A stretch of DNA of 7,924 bases from an archaeon (GTDB taxonomy: Archaea > Methanobacteriota > Methanobacteria > Methanobacteriales > Methanobacteriaceae), in the NCBI GenBank assembly GCA_024409185.1, contig JAKSUD010000039.1, forward strand, positions 1-7,924, in the 5' to 3' direction. Positions 1 through 6,388 of the stretch are shown in pieces. Positions within the stretch are counted from its first letter, which is position 1. Every line of letters starts with the position of its first letter. The notes under the pieces are model-generated. The model was not told the origin of the DNA. It worked only from the letters and a program-made list of their open reading frames with translations, and made no database searches. The translations under genes and the position numbers were made by a program.

Positions 1-97
1 ATAGCTATTTTTTAAAATAAGTTTTTGTTATTATGTTATCATGATTAGGTATTTTAAATATTTAAAAAAAGTAAAAAATAGTTATATTATTTTTTTC

Positions 98-138
98 TTG
101 GGAGGGTAAATTATTATTTATCGTCCTAACTTGTTTTT
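98..138 (+). terminator. Hairpin plus T-tract, probable terminator of a gene left of the window
   Basis: Positions 98-111 can pair with 116-129 around a four-base loop (TATT, 112-115). The 14-bp stem has one G/G mismatch (104/123) and two G-U wobbles (106/121 and 100/127). A T-rich stretch follows from 131, including five T at 134-138 and further T-runs. No gene is seen between position 1 and here, so the element would end a transcript entering from the left. It resembles the hairpin at 1940-1975 in having a GGA...TCC core near the outside of an A/T stem. Read from sequence by eye; no folding energy was computed. Confidence 0.45.
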
Positions 139-273
139 ATTTTTTCTAGTTTTTTTACTGGTATTTTTGTTTATCTTTCTTTTTTTTTTTTTATTTATTA
201 AGTGATTATTTACTATTTTAATCCTATTTGTCTGCTAATTGTTTTTATTTTTTTAATTTTATTTTTAGAATAT
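139..273. other. T-rich non-coding leader
   Basis: The stretch between the left hairpin and the exporter promoter is almost entirely T-runs on the plus strand, including 13 consecutive T at 180-192. No open reading frame with a ribosome binding site, no RNA gene and no clear repeat was seen. Apart from the hairpin before it and the promoter after it, I see nothing functional in the 1-320 interval. Confidence 0.5.
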
Positions 274-312
274 TTTATATTATATTAATTAAATAATACT
301 TATTTAAGGAGG
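274..312 (+). promoter_or_regulatory. Candidate archaeal promoter and RBS of the MFS exporter
   Basis: A TATA-like box, TTTATATTATATT, lies at 274-286. Archaeal transcription usually starts about 25 bases downstream, which would be near 302. The Shine-Dalgarno sequence AGGAGG at 307-312 would then sit in a short 5' leader. The RBS is strong and lies 8 bases before the ATG at 321 and 5 bases before the GTG at 318. The TATA assignment is tentative because the whole leader is A/T-rich. Confidence 0.4.
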
Positions 313-320
313 ATAATGTG

Positions 321-965
321 ATGGAGAAAAGTAAGTCATGGGTTCTTTTAATTCTTATAACTTTGGCAGCATTTGTGATTGCATTAAATTCTACTTTTAT
401 GAATGTTGCAATATCTCAATTAGTTATAGATTTAGATACAAATGTATATACTGTTCAGGCTATTATAAGTTTTTATACATTAATAACTGCTTCATTAATG
501 TTAATTGGAGCAAAATTACAGGACATATTAGGTAAGAAGAAAATATTTGTATTAGGTGCTATATTTTTTGCTATTGGTGCTTTAATTGCTTCTTTAAGTG
601 TGAATATTCCTATTTTATTCTTTGGATGGGCAATTCTTGAAGGTGTTGGTGCAGCTTTAATGACTCCAGGTACTGTTGCAATTATAAGTGAATCTTATGA
701 TGGTTCAAAACGTACAATTGGTCTTTCTATTGTTAGTGCTATAGTTGGAATTGCTGCAACTATTGGTCCATTATTTGGAGGATTTTTCACTTCATTTTTT
801 AGTTGGAGATATGGTTTTATTTTTGAATTAATTATTATGATAATAATACTTGTATTAAATGGTAAAATCCCTTCATTCAAACCTACTGAATTAAAAACAG
901 ACTTTGATTATAAAGGTTCTATTTTATCTATAATTGGTCTTATTCTACTTGTTTTAGGATATTGA
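321..965 (+). CDS. MFS drug exporter (DHA2/EmrB type), N-terminal half, truncated by frameshift
   Basis: This is the first half of a proton-driven multidrug exporter of the 14-helix DHA2 family in the cytoplasmic membrane. Counting from a GTG at 318, the 215 residues hold helices at about 8-30, 46-64, 76-94, 98-122, 135-158, 163-181 and the start of a seventh at 199-215. MFS signatures are visible: a D1-like NSTFMNVAI at 24-32, with Asn where Asp is usual; motif A, G64-A-K-L-Q-D-I-L-G-K-K; a motif B-like segment W104-A-I-L-E-G-V-G-A-A, with Trp where Arg is usual; and motif C, GPLFGG at 150-155. The ATG at 321 fits the AGGAGG better than the adjacent GTG at 318. The frame stops inside helix 7, and the rest of the transporter continues in the -1 frame, so half a transporter alone is unlikely to work. 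The exported substrate cannot be told from sequence. Confidence 0.85.
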   Translation: MEKSKSWVLLILITLAAFVIALNSTFMNVAISQLVIDLDTNVYTVQAIISFYTLITASLMLIGAKLQDILGKKKIFVLGAIFFAIGALIASLSVNIPILFFGWAILEGVGAALMTPGTVAIISESYDGSKRTIGLSIVSAIVGIAATIGPLFGGFFTSFFSWRYGFIFELIIMIIILVLNGKIPSFKPTELKTDFDYKGSILSIIGLILLVLGY

Positions 966-970
966 AATTA
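950..970 (+). other. Frameshift junction in the MFS exporter gene
   Basis: The first frame ends at a TGA (963-965) just after the codons for Leu-Gly-Tyr. The -1 frame is open from 914 to 1834 and carries the remaining helices. One extra base in the TATTGAAA stretch would restore continuity; for example TGG AAA would read Gly-Tyr-Trp-Lys-Leu-Ser. I see no X-XXY-YYZ slippery heptamer in the 914-965 overlap, which argues against programmed -1 frameshifting. A one-base deletion or a sequence error is simpler. Confidence 0.75.
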
Positions 971-1834
971 TCTGAAAATATTTTATTAAGTATTGGATTA
1001 ATTGTTGTAAGTATTGTTGTTCTTTTATTATTTGCATTTGTTGAAAAAAAATCTGAAAATCCATTATTTGATGTAAGACTATTAAGAGATAGAAATTTAT
1101 CTACTGGTACAATTATAAGGTTAATAACTTTTATTCTTATAGCTGGTGCACTATTCTCTATTACATATTACTCACAAACTGTTTTAGGTTTATCTGCATT
1201 TATGACTGGTTTAATTTTACTTCCAATGACTTTAGGTATTTTAATATTCTCACTTTTATCACCTAAATTAGTTGGTCGTTTTAGTCATAAAACTATTATG
1301 GCATTAGGTTTTATAATTTCAATAGTTGGTTGTATTATTTTAGCTCAACAATTTACTCTTAATGTTACATTTTTAGATGTAGTTCCTGGAATGTTTTTAT
1401 TTGGTGCAGGATTAGGATTCCCACTTGCTCTTGAAGTAGAAATGGCATTAGCATATGTTCCTGAAGAAAGTCAAAATACAAGTTCTGGTTTTGTAACTTC
1501 TAGTAGAAATTTGGGAATGTCTATTGGAACAGCTATTATTGGAATTATCTTAATTTTAGGTGCTGTTGGTGGTATGCATCAGGCAGTAAATATTTATGCT
1601 CCTGAACATGTATCTAATCAACAATTCCATCAAGATTTGCATATTTATTTTGAAAAATTAGGTCATGTAAATACAACTGAACTTAGACATGATTATTCTT
1701 TAAAAGCTAAAATTGTAAGTCTTGTTGTTCAAAAGGCAATGGCTGTGGTAATGTATGTTACAGCTTTATTATTAGCTATTGGTTTTATTTTAACCTTAAC
1801 GTTAGATGATAGGGTACTTAGGAGAAAAACTTAA
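962..1834 (+). CDS. MFS drug exporter (DHA2/EmrB type), C-terminal half, out of frame
   Basis: This frame supplies the second half of the 14-helix exporter. It is nominally 290 residues if read from a TTG at 962, with helices at about 6-27, 50-70, 79-99, 111-128, 138-160, 186-206 and 256-280. The charged linker FVEKKSENPLFDVRLLRDRNLS (26-47 region) before helix 9, and the FGAGLGFPLA and SGFVTSSRNLGMSIGTA segments (147-156 and 175-191), are typical of EmrB/QacA-like proteins. The last extracytoplasmic loop (about 207-250) lies between helices 13 and 14, as usual for the family. No ribosome binding site precedes 962, so this is best read as the tail of the gene beginning at 321. Together the halves give about 505 residues, the normal DHA2 length. 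Apart from the frame change the reading is clean, with no other stops, which suggests a very recent mutation or a sequencing error. Confidence 0.85.
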   Translation: MKLSENILLSIGLIVVSIVVLLLFAFVEKKSENPLFDVRLLRDRNLSTGTIIRLITFILIAGALFSITYYSQTVLGLSAFMTGLILLPMTLGILIFSLLSPKLVGRFSHKTIMALGFIISIVGCIILAQQFTLNVTFLDVVPGMFLFGAGLGFPLALEVEMALAYVPEESQNTSSGFVTSSRNLGMSIGTAIIGIILILGAVGGMHQAVNIYAPEHVSNQQFHQDLHIYFEKLGHVNTTELRHDYSLKAKIVSLVVQKAMAVVMYVTALLLAIGFILTLTLDDRVLRRKT

Positions 1835-1848
1835 ATTTAGATTAGATT

Positions 1849-1886
1849 TAGATATGAACTCTATCTATTTTTCTTTTTTTCTTTTT
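1849..1886 (+). terminator. Terminator of the MFS exporter gene
   Basis: A perfect 6-bp inverted repeat, TAGATA (1849-1854) and TATCTA (1862-1867), encloses a 7-base loop. It is followed by T-runs at 1868-1872, 1874-1880 and 1882-1886 separated by single C residues. It starts 14 bases after the exporter stop codon, so it fits a terminator for that gene. In archaea the U-tract is the main signal, and the hairpin may be secondary. Confidence 0.55.
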
Positions 1887-1939
1887 AAGACAATAAATAA
1901 TAATTTACCACTATTTTTTTCTTTTAATTTTTTCATCTT

Positions 1940-1983
1940 TTTTAGGACGACAAATCCTAATTTGTCTTCCTAAAACTTTTTTT
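1940..1983 (+). terminator. Long hairpin with T7 tail, intact member of a local repeat family
   Basis: Positions 1940-1954 pair with 1961-1975 around the loop TCCTAA, giving a 15-bp stem with a single C/T mismatch (1948/1967). Seven T follow at 1977-1983. It looks like a second terminator after the exporter, just before the promoter of the acetyltransferase gene. Its loop and right arm (AAATCCTAATTTG, then CTTCC and AAAAC-T7) recur in degenerate form three times after the acetyltransferase gene, so it is a member of a dispersed 3'-end element rather than a one-off hairpin. Confidence 0.55.
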
Positions 1984-1990
1984 AGTAAAT

Positions 1991-2042
1991 TTTATATTTT
2001 TATTTAAATAAATATTATTTATTCTTTATTATTTATCTGGTG
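1991..2042 (+). promoter_or_regulatory. Candidate promoter and weak RBS of the acetyltransferase gene
   Basis: TTTATATTTTTA at 1991-2002 can serve as a TATA box, which predicts a start near 2018 and a leader of about 30 bases. GGTG at 2039-2042 matches part of the archaeal anti-Shine-Dalgarno complement (GGAGGTGAT) and sits 5 bases before the ATG at 2048. The A/T background makes the box uncertain. Confidence 0.3.
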
Positions 2043-2047
2043 TTTTT

Positions 2048-2581
2048 ATGGATTTGATTATTCGAAAAGAAACTAAAAAAGATATTCCTGATGTTTATGA
2101 GGTTATCACTGAGTCATTTAAATCTCAAGAATTTTCTAATCAAGAAGAAGTTAATTTAGTTAAAAATTTAAGAAGAACTGATGATTTTATTCCTAATTTG
2201 TCTATTGTTGCTGAAGTAAGTGGGAAAATCGTGGCATATATTTTGTTTTCTAAATTAAAATTTGAAATGAATGATGGTAGTGTTGATGATATATTAACAT
2301 TAGCTCCAGTTTGTGTATCTCCACATATGCAGAATAAGGGTATAGGATCTAAGTTAATTAGAGAAGGTCATAATATTGCTAAAAATATGGGGTTTAAAGG
2401 AATTTTAGTTGTAGGTCATAAAAATTATTATCCTAAATTTGGATATTCTTCAATAGTTAATTATAACATCAGTTTAAATATGGATATTCCTGCTGATGTT
2501 GTAATGCTTTATGAAATTGAGAAAGATTATTTTAATAATAATTCTGGTAAAATTTTATTTTCAGATTCTTTTTTACCTTAA
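2048..2581 (+). CDS. GNAT-family N-acetyltransferase, YhbS-like (COG3153 type)
   Basis: This 177-residue protein is a single-domain acetyl-CoA-dependent N-acetyltransferase of the GNAT fold, cytoplasmic, with no signal peptide or membrane segment. The opening LIIRKETKKDIPDVYEVI (3-20) is the usual first strand and helix. SIVAEVSGKIVAYILFSKL (52-70) covers the central strands. LTLAPVCVSP (83-92) leads into the acetyl-CoA pyrophosphate loop Q95-N-K-G-I-G-S-K. GHKNYYPKFGY at 123-133 is the hallmark of YhbS-like proteins, where the usual form is GHPxYYxRFGF. Length is normal for the family. It has its own promoter and is flanked by terminator-like elements, so it is probably monocistronic. Members of this group acetylate small amines or protein/peptide N-termini, but the substrate is not predictable here. 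The fold call is firm, the role is not. Confidence 0.88.
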   Translation: MDLIIRKETKKDIPDVYEVITESFKSQEFSNQEEVNLVKNLRRTDDFIPNLSIVAEVSGKIVAYILFSKLKFEMNDGSVDDILTLAPVCVSPHMQNKGIGSKLIREGHNIAKNMGFKGILVVGHKNYYPKFGYSSIVNYNISLNMDIPADVVMLYEIEKDYFNNNSGKILFSDSFLP

Positions 2582-2585
2582 TTTT

Positions 2586-2735
2586 CTACTTTATCACACA
2601 AATCTTAATTTATATTTCTAAACTTTTTTATTTTTAATATTTTAAGTATATAAATCCTAATTTGGCTGCCGAAACTTTTTTTATTTTTAATATTTTAAGT
2701 ATATGAATCCTAATTTGGCTGCCGAAACTTTTTTT
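2586..2735 (+). repeat. Tandem 53-bp repeat, two near-identical units plus one degenerate unit, each ending in a T-run
   Basis: Units at 2630-2682 and 2683-2735 are 53 bases each and differ at one base (A2652 versus G2705). Each contains AATCCTAATTTGGCTGCCG followed by AAAC and seven T. A third, degenerate unit ending in AAAC and six T occupies about 2586-2629. The core matches the loop and right arm of the hairpin at 1940-1983, and the left arms align at about 13 of 18 positions, but here the left arm is A/T-rich and the stem is lost. The array directly follows the acetyltransferase gene and lies between two convergent genes, so its T7 tracts (2676-2682 and 2729-2735) probably act as serial terminators for plus-strand transcription. 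Confidence 0.75.
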
Positions 2736-2817
2736 ATTTTTATTATTTTTTTTAGGAAAATAATGTGGTTAATATTTAAAAGTAAAATAAGTAAATGATT
2801 AAATTAAAAATTTAATT

Positions 2818-4218
2818 TTATTCTTTATTTTCAAAGATGATTTTTCTTTTAAAACCATCTGTGAAGTCGTAAGTTAATTCTCCATCAATTTGACTAATTA
2901 ATGCATTAATAACTGTTGTTCCAATTCCATCTGCAGAATTTAGATCTTCTTCACTACATCCCACACCATTATCTCCAACTATAAGTTCAAGTTTATTATC
3001 ATCTAATTCTTTTAAATAAATGATAATTTTACCTTTATTTTCTGGAAATGCATATTTTAATGAGTTTAATACACATTCATTAATAACCATACCTAAAGGA
3101 ATGATAATATCAAGAATAATAAAAACATCAGCAATATCTAAATCTAAGTGAATATCTTCACTTTCAAATGAAGAATTAATATTATCTAAAAGTTCTTTAA
3201 TATATTTTTTAGCACTAACTTTACCAAAATCTAAAGTTTCATATAAGTTAGAATGAACTAAAGCCATAGCCATAATACGATTTTGAACATCAGTTAAAAT
3301 ATCAATACTCTGTTGATCATTAATTTTTCTTTTTTTAAGATTAGTAAAACTAACAATAACTCCTAAATTATTTTTAACACGATGATGAACCTCGGCAAGT
3401 AATGTTTTATTAGTTTTATCACTTTGTATTAAATTGATTCTCTGTTCAATATCAGCTATGTTAACTTTAGAAGTAAAGTAAAATAAAAATAACCACATAA
3501 TAGCAAAGAATATGATGAATGCATTCATTAAGAAGTTACGGGTAATAAAAGTAGTATTGTTTAAAACTTTGAGTATACAAAATATTATTGTAAGACCAGT
3601 ACTTGAGACAACAATAATTGTAAATAATTGTCTTGATAATTTGCCTAAAACAGTATCATAAACCAATACTTGAGTATATCCTTTATCTGCATTAAATGTT
3701 AAAAAGATTAAAGCAACAATAATATGGAATAATAAAAAATGTAAGAAGAAAAGGATATTACCTAAACATGCAGAGAATACTAAAGCTCCAAATGCAAAAA
3801 TATAATCAACCATACATAAAATATCTGATATTTTATAAAACCTATCAAAAAGTATACAAAGAGATGCAAGGGAATAAATTACTAAACTAAATTTTAGATA
3901 ATAAAATATTAAAAACATATCTCCTTTAGGAGCTATACCATAAGTTGCACCTAAAAAAAGATTATATAATAAATAAATCACTATAAGAATAGTAAGAAGT
4001 ATCTTCCAGTTTTTACTTAATTTTTTAGTATGCACTATAAAAACACATACAAGCCAAATAACAATATTATTCATAACTAATGCAATAATATCATTTAAAT
4101 TGTCAGTAAACATTCCCATCATTAAGAAATAAATAACTAATACAAATACAGAAAGCCCTAAAGATAGGGTTCTGAAATTTTTTATTTGGTTTGTATCTTT
4201 AAAATCATTAGCATACAT
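2818..4218 (-). CDS. Membrane sensor histidine kinase, HisKA_2 type
   Basis: This integral-membrane kinase should autophosphorylate on histidine and pass the phosphate to a response regulator. Numbering is from a GTG at 4227. About eight helices fill the first half (20-40, 46-66, 75-95, 103-127, 136-155, 158-178, 200-222, 231-252), followed by a short linker (253-276). The HisKA_2 dimerisation box is E279-V-H-H-R-V-K-N-N-L, with His282 the likely phosphorylation site. The ATPase domain has the N box NECVLNSLKYAF (383-394), G1 box DNGVG (419-423) and G2 box GIGTT (434-438). No PAS, GAF or HAMP domain is present, so sensing probably rests with the membrane part, whose family I do not recognise. 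The GTG at 4227 has no RBS. The ATG at 4218 has a weak GTGA five bases upstream and is preferred, giving 466 residues. No response regulator lies nearby; it is an orphan here. Confidence 0.9.
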   Translation of the reverse strand: MYANDFKDTNQIKNFRTLSLGLSVFVLVIYFLMMGMFTDNLNDIIALVMNNIVIWLVCVFIVHTKKLSKNWKILLTILIVIYLLYNLFLGATYGIAPKGDMFLIFYYLKFSLVIYSLASLCILFDRFYKISDILCMVDYIFAFGALVFSACLGNILFFLHFLLFHIIVALIFLTFNADKGYTQVLVYDTVLGKLSRQLFTIIVVSSTGLTIIFCILKVLNNTTFITRNFLMNAFIIFFAIMWLFLFYFTSKVNIADIEQRINLIQSDKTNKTLLAEVHHRVKNNLGVIVSFTNLKKRKINDQQSIDILTDVQNRIMAMALVHSNLYETLDFGKVSAKKYIKELLDNINSSFESEDIHLDLDIADVFIILDIIIPLGMVINECVLNSLKYAFPENKGKIIIYLKELDDNKLELIVGDNGVGCSEEDLNSADGIGTTVINALISQIDGELTYDFTDGFKRKIIFENKE

Positions 4219-4261
4219 AATATTCACAAAAAATAGTTATTATTATAATTTATATATTAAT

Positions 4262-4269
4262 ATTATAAA
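4262..4269 (-). promoter_or_regulatory. Candidate TATA box of the histidine kinase gene
   Basis: Read on the minus strand the stretch is TTTATAAT, 44-51 bases upstream of the ATG at 4218. A start about 25 bases downstream would fall near 4238 and give a leader of about 20 bases. The region has several other A/T words, so this is one candidate among a few. Confidence 0.3.
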
Positions 4270-4323
4270 TAGATTACTAAAAAAATCAACAAAATGCCAA
4301 TATAATTAAAAAATATTCATATA

Positions 4324-4377
4324 TTAGTATTTAATTAAAAAAAGATTCTGGTTTTAGTATTTAATTAGAAAAGGATT
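4324..4377. repeat. Short tandem repeat, two 24-bp copies with 30-bp period
   Basis: TTAGTATTTAATTA starts copies at 4324 and 4354. The 24-base copies (4324-4347 and 4354-4377) differ at two positions, both A to G. They lie in the 291-base gap between the kinase gene and the small membrane-protein gene, both read leftward, upstream of the kinase promoter. They could be a duplicated operator or simple slippage in A/T-rich DNA. Nothing else coding was seen in this gap. Confidence 0.6.
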
Positions 4378-4447
4378 TATGTATTAAGATTTTAAAATAT
4401 AAGAACATGATATTTTTCCATAGAATTAAAATAAAAAGGAAAATAAG

Positions 4448-4496
4448 AAAAAATTTAGATAATTCTAAAATAATTAAATAATACTTGAATTATCTA
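4448..4496 (-). terminator. Terminator of the small membrane-protein gene
   Basis: A perfect 10-bp inverted repeat, TAGATAATTC (4456-4465) and GAATTATCTA (4487-4496), encloses 21 bases. On the minus strand it is followed after two A by six T (4453-4448) and further T-rich sequence. It lies 23 bases beyond the stop codon of the gene at 4519-4734, the expected place for its terminator, and separates that gene from the kinase downstream. Confidence 0.55.
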
Positions 4497-4518
4497 TGAT
4501 ATATTGGATATTTTTTAT

Positions 4519-4734
4519 TTATATTTCAGGATTATCTGTAGTTATCTTATTAGCATCATAAGTTGAATAAATCATATAAATGAATCTAACAATCCCCATT
4601 CCTGGAATAAATATCAATAACCATGATATGATGTAAATTATAAACATTAAAATTCCTTTTATAACTTTTCCTTTGATTATTTGTCCAATTCCTGGAAATA
4701 AAAAAGATATTATTATAAACAATATTTTATTCAT
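4519..4734 (-). CDS. Small two-helix membrane protein, TM2-like
   Basis: This is a 71-residue hydrophobic protein. Residues 3-18 and 27-57 are strongly apolar, the second stretch possibly two closely spaced helices broken by IPGMG (43-47). FPGIGQIIKGKVIKG (13-27) between the helices resembles the PGxGQxYxGxxxxG turn of TM2-domain and related small membrane proteins, though the match is from memory and partial. The C-terminal tail (58-71) is polar. The start is well supported: AAGGAG (4746-4741 on the minus strand) lies 6 bases before the ATG at 4734. It appears to be monocistronic, with a terminator-like hairpin after it and a divergent gene, metX, before it. I do not assign a function. Confidence 0.72.
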   Translation of the reverse strand: MNKILFIIISFLFPGIGQIIKGKVIKGILMFIIYIISWLLIFIPGMGIVRFIYMIYSTYDANKITTDNPEI

Positions 4735-4746
4735 TTTATTCTCCTT

Positions 4747-4867
4747 TTTTAAGATATTTTTTATATTATTTTTTATTTATTTTGTAATATATATTTAAAT
4801 ATTATTTTAAACTAATATAGTTATGTATAAATTATTACTTTATTAAAAATTTAATCTAAAGAAGGGG
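4747..4867. promoter_or_regulatory. Divergent promoter region between the small membrane-protein gene and metX
   Basis: For metX a TATA-like TTATGTATAAATT lies at 4821-4833, predicting a start near 4853. The RBS is GGGG at 4864-4867, 5 bases before the ATG at 4873, a weaker match than GGAG. For the leftward gene the A/T stretch at 4787-4798 (TTTAAATATATA on the minus strand) is the best TATA candidate, predicting a start near 4762. A small inverted repeat TAATC (4852-4856) and GATTA (4867-4871) brackets the metX RBS. It could be chance, an operator half-site pair, or a weak RBS-masking stem. Confidence 0.3.
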
Positions 4868-4872
4868 ATTAT

Positions 4873-6345
4873 ATGAAGACACAAACTGTCGGATATGTTG
4901 AAACTAAAAAATTCACTATTAAAGAAGATTTGAAACTAACCTCTGGGGAAATCTTAGGTAATGTTTCACTTGCTTATGAAACTTATGGTGAATTAAATAC
5001 TGGAAAAACAAATGCTATTCTTGTTTGTCATGCACTTACAGGTGATGCTCATGCTGCTGGTTGGCATAGAGGAGCTAAAAAACCTGGTTGGTGGGAAATG
5101 TTAATAGGTCCAGGTAAAGCATTAGATACTGATAAATACTTTATTATTTGTTCTAATGTTCTTGGAGGTTGTAAAGGATCAACAGGTCCATCTACAATTA
5201 ATCCAGAAACTGGTAAGGAATATGCTTTAGATTTCCCAATTATAACTATTGAAGATATGGTAAATGCTCAATACAAACTCATAGAACATTTAGAAATTGA
5301 TAAATTACTCTGTGTTATTGGAGGTTCTATGGGAGGTATGCAAGCATTACAATGGACAGTGTCTTATCCTGATATGATGAAAAAAGCTATTGTAATAGCT
5401 ACTACTGCAAGATCATCCCCTCAACAAATTGCTTTTAATGAAGTAGGTAGACAATCTATTATTTTAGATCCATTTTGGAATAATGGAGAATATTATGATA
5501 AAGAAAGAACTCCTCGTTCAGGTTTAGCTGTAGCTCGTATGATTGCACATATTACTTATCTTAGTGATGAGTCAATGTATATTAAATTTGGAAGAGACTT
5601 GCAAGATAAAGAGGAACTTAGTTATGATTTTACTCTTGATTTCCAAGTAGAAAGTTACTTACACCACCAAGGAGAATCTTTTGTTAAACGTTTTGATGCT
5701 AATACTTATCTTTACATTACAAAAGCAGTAGATTACTTTGATTTATCTGTTGATGGTTCTTTAGTTGAAGGTTTAAAAGGTATTAAAGCTAAAGTAGAAC
5801 TTATTTCAGTTAATTCTGATTGGTTATACCCATCTGATCAGACTCGTGAAATATTAACTGCTCTTCAAGCTAATAATATTGAAGTTCATTATGATGAGCT
5901 TAAGTCTGATTATGGTCATGATGCATTCCTTTTAGAAAATGGTCAAATGAATTTCCTTATATCTAATTTCTTATCTGAAAATGTTGTAGAAGACCTTATG
6001 AAAGTTAATATTCCAACTATTTCTAAGCATGCTACAATTAAAGAAGCTGCTGAAATTATGTTTGATGAACATGTTACTCACTTACCTGTTGTTACAGGAG
6101 AAGGTGTATTAATTGGTATTGTAACAGCTTGGGATTTATCTAAATCTATTATAAATGGATGTAATGATTTAACTGAAGTAATGACTAGGGATGTTAAATA
6201 TTGTAACTCTACTAATTCAATTGAATTTATAGCTCGTGAAATGAAAAAATATGATATTTCATGTCTTCCTGTAGTTGATGATAATTTAAAATTAGAAGGA
6301 ATCATTACTACTGATCAAATTTCACATTTAATTTCTAATTATTAA
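4873..6345 (+). CDS. metX: Homoserine O-acyltransferase (MetX) with C-terminal CBS pair
   Basis: MetX moves an acyl group, normally acetyl from acetyl-CoA, onto the hydroxyl of L-homoserine, activating it for homocysteine synthesis. The 490-residue cytoplasmic protein begins with an alpha/beta-hydrolase domain (about 10-368). It shows HALTGDAH at 53-60 near the oxyanion hole, [10 protein letters not shown] at 98-107, and the nucleophile elbow G150-G-S152-M-G-G. The triad is completed by Asp316 (in VNSDWLYP) and His349 (in YGHDAF). A regulatory tail of two CBS motifs follows: about 375-427, with THLPVV...GIVTAWD, and about 433-490, with SCLPVV...GIITTD. Bacterial MetX usually ends without the CBS pair, near 370-380 residues; the fused form is known from methanogens. 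Some MetX-fold enzymes use succinyl-CoA, so the acyl donor is assumed. The partner enzyme is encoded convergently at 6586-7866. Confidence 0.95.
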   Translation: MKTQTVGYVETKKFTIKEDLKLTSGEILGNVSLAYETYGELNTGKTNAILVCHALTGDAHAAGWHRGAKKPGWWEMLIGPGKALDTDKYFIICSNVLGGCKGSTGPSTINPETGKEYALDFPIITIEDMVNAQYKLIEHLEIDKLLCVIGGSMGGMQALQWTVSYPDMMKKAIVIATTARSSPQQIAFNEVGRQSIILDPFWNNGEYYDKERTPRSGLAVARMIAHITYLSDESMYIKFGRDLQDKEELSYDFTLDFQVESYLHHQGESFVKRFDANTYLYITKAVDYFDLSVDGSLVEGLKGIKAKVELISVNSDWLYPSDQTREILTALQANNIEVHYDELKSDYGHDAFLLENGQMNFLISNFLSENVVEDLMKVNIPTISKHATIKEAAEIMFDEHVTHLPVVTGEGVLIGIVTAWDLSKSIINGCNDLTEVMTRDVKYCNSTNSIEFIAREMKKYDISCLPVVDDNLKLEGIITTDQISHLISNY

Positions 6346-6388
6346 TCTCTTAGTTTATAAACTAGAGATTACTTTTTTTTATTTTTTT
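6344..6388 (+). terminator. Terminator of metX, overlapping its stop codon
   Basis: AATCTCT (6344-6350) pairs with AGAGATT (6364-6370). Inside, AGTTT (6352-6356) pairs with AAACT (6359-6363), leaving T6351 bulged and a small A/T loop. Eight T follow at 6373-6380 and seven more at 6382-6388. The stem includes the last two bases of the metX stop codon. This is the best-formed hairpin/T-tract terminator in the window. Confidence 0.7.

Noticed and set aside
1..320. Riboswitch or structured leader upstream of the exporter
   Set aside because: Apart from the hairpin at 98-129, which lies upstream of the likely transcription start near 302, the stretch is mostly T-runs with no sign of a multi-stem aptamer.
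338..535. Plus-strand reading frame of 65 residues inside the exporter gene
   Set aside because: It overlaps the clearly membrane-patterned exporter frame, has no RBS, and its Cys/Tyr/Asn-rich product resembles no protein family.
695..880. Minus-strand reading frame of 61 residues opposite the exporter gene
   Set aside because: It is antisense to conserved MFS helices, including motif C, and has no RBS. It is a shadow of the real gene.
914..965. Programmed -1 ribosomal frameshifting in the exporter gene
   Set aside because: No X-XXY-YYZ heptamer and no obvious downstream stimulatory stem were found. The family is normally encoded in one frame.
2586..2735. CRISPR-like array
   Set aside because: The units are directly adjacent with no unique spacers, there are only two good copies, and no cas genes lie nearby.
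2799..2815. TTAAATT/AATTTAA inverted repeat just past the kinase stop codon
   Set aside because: It is a 7-bp stem of only A/T pairs with a 3-base loop in an A/T-rich gap and has no strong T-run after it on the minus strand. It is likely chance, though it may contribute to termination.
6078..6305. Minus-strand reading frame of 75 residues opposite the CBS part of metX
   Set aside because: The opposite strand encodes a recognisable CBS pair, and no start signal is present.
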